This document shows, piece by piece, positions 50,388-60,720 of a stretch of DNA of 64,000 bases. Numbering within the stretch: position 1 is the first letter of the stretch; the number at the start of each line of letters is the position of its first letter. The stretch comes from Halanaeroarchaeum sp. HSR-CO (GTDB taxonomy: Archaea; Halobacteriota; Halobacteria; Halobacteriales; Halobacteriaceae), in the NCBI RefSeq assembly GCF_024972755.1, contig NZ_CP087724.1, positions 2,046,001 through 2,110,000 of the forward strand, written 5' to 3'. The notes under the pieces are model-generated. The model was not told where the DNA came from and made no database searches. It was given only the letters and a program-made list of their open reading frames with translations. The translations under genes were made by a program, and so were the position numbers.

Positions 50388-53141
50388 ATGGGTGCCAACG
50401 CGCCACCCGACCGCTCGGCAGACACCTCGGTGGACGGTGAACCCGCAGACACCGAGGTCCTCTCGCTGCTCGAACCCGCCGTCCAGGAGTGGTGGGTCGA
50501 CCAGTTCGGCGAGTACGTCCCGGAGAACGGCGGCTACTTCACCCCACCGCAGCGCGAGGCCATCCCGCTCATCCACGCGGACGAGAACGCCCTCATCGCC
50601 GCCCCGACGGGGAGTGGCAAGACCCTCGCCTCCTTCACGGCCATCATCGACGAACTCTACCGCAGAGAGCGCACCGAGGGGCTCGAGAACACCGTCTACT
50701 GTCTGTACGTCTCACCGCTGAAGTCGCTCGCGAACGATATCCATCGGAATCTGGAGGTGCCACTGGCGGGCATCCAGGAACGGATGGACGAACGAAGTGA
50801 CGAGGGCGGCGATAGTGCGGACAGCGATGGCATCGGCCAGATCCGACACGCCATCAGACACGGCGATACCGCGGACAGCGAGCGACGGGCGATGCTGGAG
50901 GAGACGCCCCATATCCTCAACACCACGCCGGAGACGCTCGCCATCCTGCTGAACTCGCCGAAGTTCAAGGAGAAACTCGCGACCGTCGAGTACGTCATCG
51001 TCGACGAGATCCACTCGCTGGCCGACTCGAAACGCGGGACCCACCTCGCCGTCAGCCTCGAACGCCTCCAGGCGATGGCGGGCGACGTGACCCGCATCGG
51101 CTGTTCGGCGACTGTGGAGCCACTCGACGATATCGGACAGTTCCTGGTCGGCTACGAGGACGATGCGGATTCGTCGGAGGGCGGACTGGCGCCACGGGAC
51201 GTCGAGATCGTCGACACGCGCTTTCTCCGCGACTACGACCTCGAACTCACCACCCCCGTCGCCGACCTCGTGAACACCTCGCAGTCGGCCATCCAGTCCG
51301 CCTTCTACGAGCACCTCTACGAACTCATCGACGCACACGACTCCACGCTCGTGTTCACTAACACGCGCTCGGGCGCGGAACGGGTCCTCCATCGCTTGCG
51401 CGAGATGGGGCCGTTCGACGAGACGAACTCCGGGGCCCACCACGGGTCGCTCTCGAAAGAGAAGCGCCAGCGCGTCGAGCGGCAGTTGAAGGACGGCACC
51501 CTCGACGTGGTCACGACCTCCACGAGCCTCGAACTCGGCATCGACATGCCCCACGTGGACCTCGTCGTCCAGATCGGGTCCCCGAAGTCGGTCGCTTCGC
51601 TGCTCCAGCGGGTGGGGCGGGCAGGCCATCGCGTCGGCGAGACGGTGACCGGACGAGTCATCGCCCTCGACCGCGACGAACTCGTCGAGTGTGCGGTGAT
51701 GCTCGCGAAGGCCGAGGAGGGGTTCGTCGACCGGGTCTTCGTCCCCGAACGCGCCCAGGACGTCGCGACCCAGCACGTCTACGGCATGGCGATCAACGGC
51801 CCCCGCCCCGAGACGGAGATCAAGGGTATCCTCCGGCGAGCCTATCCCTACCGCGAGTACACCGACGAGGACTGGGAGCAGTTGCTCACCTACCTCCAGG
51901 CCGACTTCGAGGGCTTCGAGGAGCGCAACGTCTACGCGAAGGTCTGGCGCGACGAGAACGACCCGCCCGACGGCGAGCATCACTACCCCGAGTACGACGT
52001 GGGCGAACGCCTGATCGGCAAGCGGGGTCGACTCGCCCGCGTCATCTACATGACGAACATCGGCACCATTCCCGACTCCTTTACCTGTGACGTCTATACC
52101 CGGGAGGATACCCAGTGGGTCGGCGACCTCGACGAGGAGTACCTCGACACGCTGGACCCGGGCGACGTCTTCGTCCTGGGGGGTGACCGCTACGCCTACC
52201 GCTACCGGCGTGGGTCGAAGGTCTACGTGGACCGCACCGGCGAGCGACCGACCGTCCCCTCCTGGTTCTCCGAACGGCTCCCCCTCTCCTACGACCTCGG
52301 GCGCGAGATACTCGCGTTCCAGCGCACCCTGCTCGAGCACCTGGCGGACGGGGGTCGGGCGGGCGTCCGGGCCTGGCTCCGGGGCTTTCCTATCGACGAG
52401 AACGGCGTTCGAGCGTTGGCCCGTCTCTTCGACGAGCAGGTCCGGTTCGCTGGCGCGGAGAGCGTGAGCACCGAGGACCGCCTGGTCGTCGAGGAGGTAC
52501 TCGACCGCGACGACTATCGGCGTCGATACTACGTCCACTCGAACTACGGTCGGCGATTCAACGATGGCCTCTCTCGCGTCCTGGCCTATCGGTGCGCCCA
52601 GGAGGCGAACGCGAACGTCTCAATCGCCGTCGCGGACAACGGCTTCAGCCTCTCGATGCCACTCAATCGGAAGGTGGACGTCGTCGGCCTGCTCCGTGAC
52701 ACCGTCCCCGACGCGGTTCGCGACTACCTGCGGGAGAGTCTCGACGGCACCGACCGTCTAGCCCGCTACTTTCGCATCAACGCCACGCGCTCGCTGATGA
52801 TCCTCAAACGGTACAAGGGCCACGAGAAGTCCGCCCGCCGCCAGCAGATCTCCTCGGAGATGCTCCTCGGGTTCGCCGAGGATCTGACCGACCTCGCCGT
52901 CCTCGAGGAGACCTACCGCGAGATTATCGAGGATACCCTCCACGTCGAGGGCATCGAGACCGTCCTCGGGCGCGTCCAGGACGGTGACCTCTCCGTGGTC
53001 CACCACCGCCCGCCCGCGCCGACCCCACGTGCGTTCGGGCTGGCGACCCTCTCGGCGAGCGACGTCGTCCTGACCGAGGATCAGGACGCGGCGCTCAGGG
53101 ACTTCCACGACCGGGTACTGGAACACATCGACGAAGAATGA
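50388..53141 (+). CDS. lhr: Lhr-type superfamily 2 DNA helicase
   Basis: 917 residues. Walker A APTGSGKT (near 69), DEIH box in IVDEIHSLADSKRGTHL, motif III-like GCSATVEPLDDIGQFL, and the C-terminal helicase region LVFTNTRSGAERVL, LELGIDMPHVDLVVQIGSPKSVASLLQRVGRAGHR. The following winged-helix and Lhr-specific C-terminal part (YVHSNYGRRFNDGLSRVLAYRCAQ) completes the Lhr core. These 3'-5' helicases act on recombination and replication intermediates. The gene is convergent with dna2, nine bases apart. Confidence 0.93.
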   Translation: MGANAPPDRSADTSVDGEPADTEVLSLLEPAVQEWWVDQFGEYVPENGGYFTPPQREAIPLIHADENALIAAPTGSGKTLASFTAIIDELYRRERTEGLENTVYCLYVSPLKSLANDIHRNLEVPLAGIQERMDERSDEGGDSADSDGIGQIRHAIRHGDTADSERRAMLEETPHILNTTPETLAILLNSPKFKEKLATVEYVIVDEIHSLADSKRGTHLAVSLERLQAMAGDVTRIGCSATVEPLDDIGQFLVGYEDDADSSEGGLAPRDVEIVDTRFLRDYDLELTTPVADLVNTSQSAIQSAFYEHLYELIDAHDSTLVFTNTRSGAERVLHRLREMGPFDETNSGAHHGSLSKEKRQRVERQLKDGTLDVVTTSTSLELGIDMPHVDLVVQIGSPKSVASLLQRVGRAGHRVGETVTGRVIALDRDELVECAVMLAKAEEGFVDRVFVPERAQDVATQHVYGMAINGPRPETEIKGILRRAYPYREYTDEDWEQLLTYLQADFEGFEERNVYAKVWRDENDPPDGEHHYPEYDVGERLIGKRGRLARVIYMTNIGTIPDSFTCDVYTREDTQWVGDLDEEYLDTLDPGDVFVLGGDRYAYRYRRGSKVYVDRTGERPTVPSWFSERLPLSYDLGREILAFQRTLLEHLADGGRAGVRAWLRGFPIDENGVRALARLFDEQVRFAGAESVSTEDRLVVEEVLDRDDYRRRYYVHSNYGRRFNDGLSRVLAYRCAQEANANVSIAVADNGFSLSMPLNRKVDVVGLLRDTVPDAVRDYLRESLDGTDRLARYFRINATRSLMILKRYKGHEKSARRQQISSEMLLGFAEDLTDLAVLEETYREIIEDTLHVEGIETVLGRVQDGDLSVVHHRPPAPTPRAFGLATLSASDVVLTEDQDAALRDFHDRVLEHIDEE

Positions 53142-53150
53142 TCCGGTCGG

Positions 53151-55778
53151 TCAGCGGTCCGCCCAGTCGACCATCCGAGCGTATCGCTCGTCTTCCGAAA
53201 GCGCCGCCCGGTCACCGACGAGGGCGAGGGCCTTTTTCGCCCGCGTGAGCGCGACGTTCATCCGCCGTGCGTCCTCGAAAATGGGCCCATCGAGCGACCC
53301 GGTCGCCACGAAGGAGACGACGACGACCTCCTTGCTCGAGCCCTGGAAGCGGTCGACGGTATCCACGACGACGCCCGAAGGAACCAGGCGACCGATCTCG
53401 GCGACCTGCGCACGGAACGGAGCGATGACGCCCACGTCCACAGCGGGGACGCCAGCGTCCAGGTAGCCGGACACGAGGTCCGCGACGTACTCCGCTTCTG
53501 CCGCGTCGGTATGAGGGGCAGTCGTGCCAGTCACCTGGTGAAAGGTGACGCCATCAGGGACGGCGTCGGTATCGACGTCGAGGTCGGCGAGCGTCTGTCC
53601 GGCAACTGATGGGGTGGCGGGGCGGAGTGCCCCCTCGTAGAACTCCCGCGAGGAGAACGCCTGGATACGCTGTGACATGCGGTACTGCCGGTCCAGCATG
53701 ACGGCTGCCTCGGGATGGGCGTCGATGAGCCGTTCGAACAACGAGGTCGTGAGCCGAGAGTCCGACTGGACCACGGGAGGTAACTGGTGGTGGTCGCCGA
53801 CCAGCACGAACCGGTCGCCGCGGTTGATGGCCGCGAGGGCGTCGGGTTCGGTCAACTGACTCGCCTCGTCGACGACCACCACGTCGAACTCCTGGGAGCG
53901 GAGCACTCGCGACCCGCAGGTGGCGGTCGTGGCGGCGACCACCGACGCGGATTCGAGCGCCCCGGCCTGGGTTGCCGGGTCGCCCGACCGGTCGAGGCGG
54001 ACGTCCTGCATGTCCTCACGGACGCCGTTCTCGGTGCCCACGCGGACCGGGTCGTCGATGCCACGATCACGAACGGCCTCGAGCGCGTTGTCGACCGCCC
54101 GGTTGGTGAACGAAGCGAGGAGGACCCGGTCGCCTCGTTCGACGAGGGCCTCGACCAGTGCCGCGATGGTGTAGGTCTTTCCCGTTCCCGGCGGGCCGTG
54201 GATGAGGGCGAAATCGCGAGCGTTGAGTGCTCGTTCGACCGCCGCATTCTGGGCCTCGTTGGTGGGGACGGCATCGACCCCTTCGTCGCCGAAATCCGGG
54301 TCCGCGCGACCGAACAACACGTCCTTCCGGCGCTGGTCCGCTCGCAAGAGCCCGTCGTAGAGGGCGGTGAGCATCCGATCGACGGAGAACTCCGATGGAT
54401 AGACGTCGAGTCGGCGCAGTGGGACCGGTTCGTCCGTCGTGACCTCCACGACCTCGGCGTCGAGTCGGGTGACACGTGCCATCTCCGCGCGGCCCGCGAC
54501 CGGGTCGCCGTCGCTCGCGAGCACCCTGTCACCCTCCCGGATCTTCGAGGCGACTGGGGCGGGTCGTGTCGCCCGCAACCGCCAGCGGCCGTCCGGAAGT
54601 TCCTCGCGGTCCGACGGTTCGAGGTCCACGACCGCGCGGTCGGTATCGACCCGTTCCTCGGGCGTCTGCGTCCAGAGTTTGCGGTACTCCTCGTGGATGG
54701 CGTCGCGTTCCGCCTCGATGGCGTCGTAGAACGTCTGGAAGTACTCGCGTTCGTCTTCGGGGAGCGGCGTGCCGACCGCACCGGCTTTCGACTCCTGTGC
54801 AAGCCGTCCGGAGACGACCATGCAGGTGTCCTGCTCGAAGCAGTACTCGCATTTGGCGTCTGCCTCGTACCCCGTTGGCACCGACCGGTCGTGCTCCATG
54901 GCGGCGATCTCGTTGCGGGTCCGGACCACGAAATTCAGCAGGCCGGGGCCGATGGAGAACTCCTTCGCCGGCGAGAGGTCGCCGGAGACTGCCGAGCGGT
55001 CGACGGCGGTGTTCTTGGTGTACAGGAGCGTCCCGGTGTTCGGTTCGACCCCGCGTTCGGCGAGGAGGAGCGCGTAGGACGCTGCCTGGATCTTGTCCTG
55101 GAATCGGGGTGACCGGTTGGTGTTCTTGCCGGTCTTCAACTCCACCGGCATCCCCCGGCGAATGGCGTCGGCCCGCCCCTTGATGCCGACCGTCTCCGAG
55201 ATGAGCGTCACCTCCGAGCGCCAGGCGTCCTCGCCGTCGAGGGTTCCCTGCGCGAGCCACCCCTCGATTGCGGCCGCATTCGCCCGGACGTCGGCTTCCA
55301 CCTCGTCGCGGTCGCGACCGAGGAGACCGATCTCCAGGGCCGCCTCGTCGACGCGTTCGGCGACCGCCTCGTCGAGGTCACGACCACGGAGCAGGTCGCC
55401 GAACACCTCGTGGACGATGGTCCCCTTCGTGACGGGGTACTTGAGCGGGAGACCACCGAGTTTGTTCAGGTAGTACATCCGGGGACACTGCACCCACGAT
55501 CTGACGTCTGTCACGTCGACGAGGAAGTCCGGTTCGACGACGACAGTAGAATCGGTGCTCGTCGAGTAGCCACCCCGGTCCCGGGGTTCCGGGTCGGTGA
55601 CGAGCAGTTCCATCCCCGGTTCGAGGTATTCTGCCGTCTCCGACCACTTGCCCCAGAGCGAGACGGTCGTCGGCTCGCCGTCGAGCGCGAGGGCGACGTC
55701 TGCCACCGACCGGGTGCCGTTGGCTGTCGAGACCTCGCGACCATCGCCGACGGCAGTCACCGGACCCCGAACGTTCAC
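53151..55778 (-). CDS. dna2: Dna2-like nuclease-helicase
   Basis: 875 residues. Order: an N-terminal OB-like domain, an Fe-S PD-(D/E)xK nuclease (cysteines in WVQCPRMYY and CEYCFEQDTC; nuclease core GIKGRADAIRRGMPVELKTGKN), then a superfamily 1 helicase (Walker A GPPGTGKTYTIAALV, VVDEASQLTEPDALAAI, LVGDHHQLPPVV, DTVDRFQGSSKEVVVVSFVAT). It processes flaps and ends in repair and replication. I prefer GTG 55778: a TATA-like GATTTTCG sits about 30 nt before it and the OB domain starts there; a GTG at 55841 would overlap the promoter of the divergent gene. Confidence 0.88.
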   Translation of the reverse strand: MNVRGPVTAVGDGREVSTANGTRSVADVALALDGEPTTVSLWGKWSETAEYLEPGMELLVTDPEPRDRGGYSTSTDSTVVVEPDFLVDVTDVRSWVQCPRMYYLNKLGGLPLKYPVTKGTIVHEVFGDLLRGRDLDEAVAERVDEAALEIGLLGRDRDEVEADVRANAAAIEGWLAQGTLDGEDAWRSEVTLISETVGIKGRADAIRRGMPVELKTGKNTNRSPRFQDKIQAASYALLLAERGVEPNTGTLLYTKNTAVDRSAVSGDLSPAKEFSIGPGLLNFVVRTRNEIAAMEHDRSVPTGYEADAKCEYCFEQDTCMVVSGRLAQESKAGAVGTPLPEDEREYFQTFYDAIEAERDAIHEEYRKLWTQTPEERVDTDRAVVDLEPSDREELPDGRWRLRATRPAPVASKIREGDRVLASDGDPVAGRAEMARVTRLDAEVVEVTTDEPVPLRRLDVYPSEFSVDRMLTALYDGLLRADQRRKDVLFGRADPDFGDEGVDAVPTNEAQNAAVERALNARDFALIHGPPGTGKTYTIAALVEALVERGDRVLLASFTNRAVDNALEAVRDRGIDDPVRVGTENGVREDMQDVRLDRSGDPATQAGALESASVVAATTATCGSRVLRSQEFDVVVVDEASQLTEPDALAAINRGDRFVLVGDHHQLPPVVQSDSRLTTSLFERLIDAHPEAAVMLDRQYRMSQRIQAFSSREFYEGALRPATPSVAGQTLADLDVDTDAVPDGVTFHQVTGTTAPHTDAAEAEYVADLVSGYLDAGVPAVDVGVIAPFRAQVAEIGRLVPSGVVVDTVDRFQGSSKEVVVVSFVATGSLDGPIFEDARRMNVALTRAKKALALVGDRAALSEDERYARMVDWADR

Positions 55779-55873
55779 GTCAGCGGCAACGGCGCGGCGG
55801 CCGAAAATCCTGTCGTTCGGTGATCCGGCGGAGAGCGCCACGCTTAATCCGCTCGCCGGCCGACGAAAAGACG

Positions 55874-56422
55874 ATGAAGGTCCGCGATTGGCAGGACATC
55901 GTCCAGGACGTCGTCGACTCGAACGCCGACCCGGACGACTGGCGTGCGGTCGCGGGAGACCGGGACGGTGGGCTCGGCGAGGACTTCTACCTCGGCCATC
56001 CCTCGGCCGGCGTGTTCCTCCTCAAGACCTACGCCAAGAACCCATTCGAGGTACGGGGCGTCGGAACGCGGGTCGCCCGACGGATCGACGATGACCTGGA
56101 CCCGTTCCTGCCGACCGACGATCGGGGACGGTTCGCGGTTCAGCAGGGGCCCGACGACCAGGACGAGGCGAAGCGAAAGGCGAAGGACCTCGAGACGGTT
56201 CTCCAGACCCACGCAGAAGCGCCGACCACTCCCGGGGACCTCTTCGACGACGTGATGGAGACCATCGAGAGTCCCGCCTACGGCCCGATGGAGTACGACC
56301 AGCACGGTCGGCCTGAGGAACTCGACGGCCTCGCCGATACCTTCGAGGAGGCAGAGGAGATACTCGAAGCGGAATTCGACGACCTGATCGAAGCGGACGA
56401 CGTCGGTCGCGGGTTCTACTGA
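55874..56422 (+). CDS. Conserved haloarchaeal hypothetical protein
   Basis: 182 residues from ATG 55874, with a TATA-like CTTAAT 28 nt upstream. The N-terminal part (MKVRDWQDIVQDVVDSNADPDDWRAVAGDR...GEDFYLGHPSAGVFLLKTYAKNPFEVRGVGTRVARRIDDDL) is compact; the C-terminal third is helical and acidic. No characterised family recognised. Divergent from dna2. Confidence 0.65.
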   Translation: MKVRDWQDIVQDVVDSNADPDDWRAVAGDRDGGLGEDFYLGHPSAGVFLLKTYAKNPFEVRGVGTRVARRIDDDLDPFLPTDDRGRFAVQQGPDDQDEAKRKAKDLETVLQTHAEAPTTPGDLFDDVMETIESPAYGPMEYDQHGRPEELDGLADTFEEAEEILEAEFDDLIEADDVGRGFY

Positions 56423-56435
56423 AGAGAAGGGCTGA

Positions 56436-57386
56436 TCAGTCCATCCGGTCGAGCCACCGTTTCGGCTGCTCGAGTTCCGCCTCGGTGGGAAGGTTCTCCG
56501 GCCGGTCCCAGACGACTCCGACACCGTCGATACCGCGCGCACCGGCCACGGTGTCGAAGAAGGCCCGTCCGCGTTCGTACTGCTGGCGTTTGAGCGTGAA
56601 CCCGAGTAGGCGACGAATCACCCGGGAGAGCGGGTCGCCACCTCGTCGCCGGGCGTCGAGTTTCTCCCGGAGATCAGCCGACTCCGCGTCGAAGGCGTGA
56701 TCCATCAACAGTTCGGCGTACCCCTCCACCGTCGTCATGGCGACGTTCAACTCGGCGAACGAGCTACGGGGGACGTCGTATCGCGACAGTTCCTCGATGG
56801 CCTCGTGGAGGCGGTCACCGAGATACTCCGAGAGCCACGGGGCGGCACCGAACTCCGCAGCGTGGGTGACCTCGTGGAAGGCGATCCAGCGGCGGAACCG
56901 CGGGTACTCGACGTCGAGCGTCTCGGCCGCGCGGACGACGTTCGGGTGGACGAAATAGAGTTCGTGGTTCGGGTCGCCATCCGCGAGCAGGAGTGGATCG
57001 TACTGTCCGAGCACGTGGCGGGCCACGTAGGCCAGGGTTCCAGCCGTGGTGGCCGTGTTGACCGTCCGCGTGAGACGGTGGATCGAGACGCCCTCCCGGG
57101 AGAGGGGCTCGAAGACCCGTCTGAACGTCTCGACGTTCGCGTCGATCCAGTGGTGGCGGTTCTGGACCTCGATCGTGTCGGGGACCGCAAAAGAGCGGCC
57201 AGTGAGCGAGCTGATCGCCGAGCGGGCGTCCCTCACATCCGCCGCGTACCCCGCCTGCTCCGACTCGCTGAGCGATAGCGTCCCGGGGTCGGTGGACGCC
57301 TTGGCGGCAGTGGCGACTGCCGACCAGTCGACCGGCTCCTCCCCCGAAGCGTTCGCGACCGCCCGCAGCCCCGTCGTGAAATCCAT
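56436..57386 (-). CDS. Zinc-dependent metalloprotease-like protein (DUF2342 / F420-biosynthesis-associated family)
   Basis: 316 residues. HEVTHAAEFG near residue 170 is the HExxH zinc motif, with a downstream Glu in TVEGYAELLMDHAFD. The core WLSEYLGDRLHEAIEELS and QNRHHWIDANVETFRRVFEPL fits the family called DUF2342 or 'coenzyme F420 biosynthesis-associated' zincin. The name comes from genomic association; the substrate is unknown. ATG 57386 is preferred because the upstream extension lacks conservation. Confidence 0.82.
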   Translation of the reverse strand: MDFTTGLRAVANASGEEPVDWSAVATAAKASTDPGTLSLSESEQAGYAADVRDARSAISSLTGRSFAVPDTIEVQNRHHWIDANVETFRRVFEPLSREGVSIHRLTRTVNTATTAGTLAYVARHVLGQYDPLLLADGDPNHELYFVHPNVVRAAETLDVEYPRFRRWIAFHEVTHAAEFGAAPWLSEYLGDRLHEAIEELSRYDVPRSSFAELNVAMTTVEGYAELLMDHAFDAESADLREKLDARRRGGDPLSRVIRRLLGFTLKRQQYERGRAFFDTVAGARGIDGVGVVWDRPENLPTEAELEQPKRWLDRMD

Positions 57387-57511
57387 CACCGGGGATAACG
57401 GGTGCACGTGGAAAGTCCTTCTGGGCCGCCGCAGTCGACGGTTTCCCGAATAGTCGACCGCGAGACGCCGCCTCCGGTGCGTTCATGCCACCGGACCGAC
57501 AAACCAGATCC

Positions 57512-58576
57512 ATGGACCTCCACCGCCGCGATTTCCTCGACGAGTTGCTCGAGACGCCCAGCCCGTCCGGCTTCGAGACGGAGGGGCAGCGCGTCTGGCT
57601 GGACTACGTCGAGGAATTCGCCGACGAGACGCGGACCGACGCCTACGGGAACGCCGTGGCCACCTACGAAGGAGGTGCTGGTCCCCATATCGTGTTCAGC
57701 GGTCACGCGGACGAGATCGGGTATACCGTCTCCTCCATCACCGACGACGGATTCGTCCGCATCATCCCAATCGGTGGGTCCGATCCACTGGTCTCGCGGG
57801 GGACCCAGATCCAGATCCTCGCCGACGATGGCCCGGTAAACGGCGTCATCGGCCAGACCGCGATCCACCTCCGGGACAAAGACGACGACCAGTCGGTACC
57901 CGAAATCAGGGCCCAGCACGTCGATATCGGCGCCGAAGACGACGAGCAGGCCCGAGACCTGATCGAGGTCGGCGACCCCGCCACCGCGGCGACTGGCGTC
58001 CACGACCTCGCCGGGTCCCGGCTCTCGGCCCGCGGCCTCGACAACCGGGTCGGCGTCTGGGTGGCCGCCGAGGCGCTCCGCCTGGCCAAAGAACGGGAGG
58101 TCGACGCTCGAATCTGTGCGGTCAGCACGGTCCAGGAGGAACTCGGGCTCAAAGGGGCGGAGATGGTGGGATTCTCGCTCGAACCCGACGCCGTCATCGC
58201 CGTCGACGTCACCCACGCCGCCGACAATCCGGGATATCCTGACGACTGGGCGAACGACCTCGAACTGGGGAACGGCCCCGTCGTCTCTCGGGGGACCGCG
58301 AATCATCCAGAACTCGTGACGGCCGTCCGCGAGGCGGCAGAGGCCGAGGGGCTGGACGTCCAGCTACAGGCGACCGGGCAGCAGACCGGCACCGACGCCG
58401 ACGCCTTCTACACCCAGCGGGGCGGCATCCCCACGTTGAACCTCGGTATCCCGAATCGGTACATGCACACGCCCGCGGAGGTCGTGGACACGGCGGACCT
58501 GGAGACCGCCGCGAGGGTGCTGGCCGCGATGGCCGACCGGGAAGACGAACGGGAGTACTTCGGCGTGACGCTATAA
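57512..58576 (+). CDS. M42-family metallopeptidase (aminopeptidase-like)
   Basis: About 354 residues. Zinc ligands expected for M42 are present: His in FSGHADEIG, the bridging Asp in ARGLDNRVGVWV, the catalytic Glu pair in VQEELGLKGAE, an Asp in AVDVTHAADNPG, and the His in NRYMHTPAEVVD. Such enzymes form large tetrahedral aminopeptidases; some homologues act as endoglucanase-like FrvX. ATG 57485 is also possible in frame, but the second ATG fits the family N-terminus (MDLHRRDFLDELLETPSPSGFE). Confidence 0.88.
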   Translation: MDLHRRDFLDELLETPSPSGFETEGQRVWLDYVEEFADETRTDAYGNAVATYEGGAGPHIVFSGHADEIGYTVSSITDDGFVRIIPIGGSDPLVSRGTQIQILADDGPVNGVIGQTAIHLRDKDDDQSVPEIRAQHVDIGAEDDEQARDLIEVGDPATAATGVHDLAGSRLSARGLDNRVGVWVAAEALRLAKEREVDARICAVSTVQEELGLKGAEMVGFSLEPDAVIAVDVTHAADNPGYPDDWANDLELGNGPVVSRGTANHPELVTAVREAAEAEGLDVQLQATGQQTGTDADAFYTQRGGIPTLNLGIPNRYMHTPAEVVDTADLETAARVLAAMADREDEREYFGVTL

Positions 58577-58621
58577 TGCGGGTTCGGTACGTTTAAGCGA
58601 CTGACGGCAGGTTCGTGGAGT

Positions 58622-58813
58622 ATGAGCGGCCGACCACTCGACGTGCTGGAGGAGACCCTTCACGAACCCGTGACCGTCCAGCTAAAAGGCGGCGAGGAGT
58701 ACACCGGCGTTCTGGCCGGGTACGACCAGCACATGAATCTGGTCATCGAAGACCCGGGCGGGGACAACACAACCGTTATACGCGGCGATAACGTCGTCAC
58801 CATCAAACCATGA
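58622..58813 (+). CDS. lsm: LSm (Sm-like) archaeal RNA-binding protein
   Basis: 63 residues, a minimal Sm fold. Sm1 ([28 protein letters not shown]) and Sm2 ([13 protein letters not shown]) are intact. It forms a heptameric ring that binds U-rich RNA. A TATA-like GTTTAAG is about 28 nt before the start. Its stop overlaps the L37e start (ATGA), a pair conserved in haloarchaea. Confidence 0.95.
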   Translation: MSGRPLDVLEETLHEPVTVQLKGGEEYTGVLAGYDQHMNLVIEDPGGDNTTVIRGDNVVTIKP

Positions 58814-58986
58814 CTGGCGCCGGCACTCCGAGCCAGGGGAAAAAGAACAAGACGACGCACGTCAAGTGTCGCCGTTGCGGAGAGAAATCGTACCACGTCC
58901 GAAAGGGCGTCTGCTCGAGTTGTGGCTTCGGCAAATCCGCGAAACGCCGCGGCTACGAGTGGCAGGACAAGGCTGGCGACAACTGA
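58810..58986 (+). CDS. rpl37e: 50S ribosomal protein L37e
   Basis: 58 residues: it begins [19 protein letters not shown] and carries the zinc motif [20 protein letters not shown], then [18 protein letters not shown]. This is a complete L37e, a small zinc-binding protein of the large subunit. It overlaps lsm by four bases, so the two are translationally coupled. Confidence 0.96.
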   Translation: MTGAGTPSQGKKNKTTHVKCRRCGEKSYHVRKGVCSSCGFGKSAKRRGYEWQDKAGDN

Positions 58987-59163
58987 ACGAACGGCCTTCT
59001 CGGGAACGCGAACTCCCCAGCGATAGCCGTGCCCGTGCCGAAACGGAGACCCATCCCGCGCCCCGGCCCACATGTGCACGGACGTGGATAAATCCGTTCT
59101 CGCTTCCGGCGATTTCAGCACGATGCCGGGGGATTTTTACCCGGTGCGACGATAGTGGTGTCC

Positions 59164-60624
59164 ATGTCATCCGGGCGTGACCCTGCCCCGGCAATCGACG
59201 AGGGGCCGACAGAGAAGTGTGGCGTCGTCGGCCTCAGTCTCTCGGAACGCGACGCCGCCCTCCCGGCGTACTATGCCCTGTACGCGCTCCAGCATCGGGG
59301 CCAGGAATCGGCCGGGATCGTCACCCACGACGGGTTCCAGCAACACCAGCACATCGCGATGGGGCTCGTCGGGGACGCCTTCGACGAGGGGGACATCGAG
59401 GGATTGGCCGGCCCGACGGGTATCGGCCACGTCCGCTATCCGACGGCAGGGAGCATCGACGAGAGCAACGCCCAGCCGTTCACCGTCTCGTTCAAGGGCG
59501 GATCGCTCGCCCTCTCGCACAACGGGAACCTCGTCAACGCCGGGGAGATACGCGACGAACTCGGCGACATCGGTCACGCCTTCACCTCCGATGGCGACAC
59601 CGAGGTCATCGCCCACGACCTCGCCCGCAACCTCCTCGAGGCAGACCTCGTCCGGGCGGTCAAACGGACCATGGATCGGATCCACGGCTCGTACGCCCTC
59701 ACCATCATGCACGGGGACACCGTCCTGGGTCTGCGCGACCCCGAGGGCAACCGCCCACTCGTCATCGGCGAACTCGAGGACGGCTACATCCTGGCGAGCG
59801 AGAGTGCAGCAATCGACACCCTCGGTGGCTCGGTCGTCAGAGACGTGAACCCCGGCGAACTCGTGGTCCTCGACGAGAACGGCGACGGGTTCGACGCCTA
59901 TCAGCTCGTCGAGCGCGACCGCCACGCCCACTGCTTTTTCGAGTACGTCTACTTCGCCCGACCGGACTCCGTCATCGACGACACGCTGGTCTACGAGGTC
60001 CGGCGTGACCTGGGCCGAAAACTCTGGGAAGAGAGCGGAGTGGATACCGACGTCGTCATGCCGGTCCCCGACTCCGGGCGGGCGTTCGCCTCCGGATATG
60101 CCGAAGCCGCGGAGGGTGTCGAATTCGCGGAGGGACTGATGAAGAACCGCTACGTCGGCAGGACGTTCATCATGCCGACCCAGGAGGCCCGCGAACGCGC
60201 GGTGCGGCTCAAGTTGAACCCCATCCGCAGCACGGTCGAAGGGCGAACGGTGACCATCATCGACGACAGCATCGTGCGCGGAACCACCTCGCGACAACTG
60301 GTCTCGCTGGTCCGGGAAGCGGGTGCCGAGGAAGTCCACGTCCGTATCGGTGCGCCCCCGATCACTGCCCCCTGTTATATGGGCATCAACATGGCCACCC
60401 GCGAGGAACTCATCGCCGCCGAGCAGGACGCCGACGACATCGCCGAGATCATCGACGCCGACAGCCTGGCGTACCTCTCGAACGAGGCCGTCGCCGAGGC
60501 CATCGGCACGGATCGATCGAACCTCTGTATGGGCTGTGTAACCGGCGAGTACCCCTACGACATCGACGACGAGGGGACCGACCGGGAGGTCAACCGCCCG
60601 GTCATCGGCGACGGTGGACTGTAG
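59164..60624 (+). CDS. purF: Amidophosphoribosyltransferase
   Basis: 486 residues. First committed step of purine synthesis (PRPP plus glutamine to phosphoribosylamine). The class II glutamine amidotransferase N-terminus has the nucleophile Cys19 in EKCGVVG, implying removal of an 18-residue propeptide. The cysteines HCFFEY, APCYMG and CMGC are those of the [4Fe-4S] type of PurF. PRPP site: VTIIDDSIVRGTTSRQLV. A TATA-like ATTTTTACC is about 30 nt upstream. The GTG/GTG codons before ATG 59164 are poorer starts. Confidence 0.96.
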   Translation: MSSGRDPAPAIDEGPTEKCGVVGLSLSERDAALPAYYALYALQHRGQESAGIVTHDGFQQHQHIAMGLVGDAFDEGDIEGLAGPTGIGHVRYPTAGSIDESNAQPFTVSFKGGSLALSHNGNLVNAGEIRDELGDIGHAFTSDGDTEVIAHDLARNLLEADLVRAVKRTMDRIHGSYALTIMHGDTVLGLRDPEGNRPLVIGELEDGYILASESAAIDTLGGSVVRDVNPGELVVLDENGDGFDAYQLVERDRHAHCFFEYVYFARPDSVIDDTLVYEVRRDLGRKLWEESGVDTDVVMPVPDSGRAFASGYAEAAEGVEFAEGLMKNRYVGRTFIMPTQEARERAVRLKLNPIRSTVEGRTVTIIDDSIVRGTTSRQLVSLVREAGAEEVHVRIGAPPITAPCYMGINMATREELIAAEQDADDIAEIIDADSLAYLSNEAVAEAIGTDRSNLCMGCVTGEYPYDIDDEGTDREVNRPVIGDGGL

Positions 60625-60720
60625 GGGCAGGTGGACGTCCGCCCCGACCACCGGAGGGCGACCAAATGAAAGGGCTTTTAATCGGGCCCAGACTACCACT
60701 GTTTGCAAACGCACGGGCGA

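Noticed and set aside
50218-50721. Plus-strand frame of 167 codons before lhr
   Set aside because: It overlaps the lhr start, and after about residue 55 it is a Ser/Arg/Pro-rich shadow of lhr; the first part has no coding bias.
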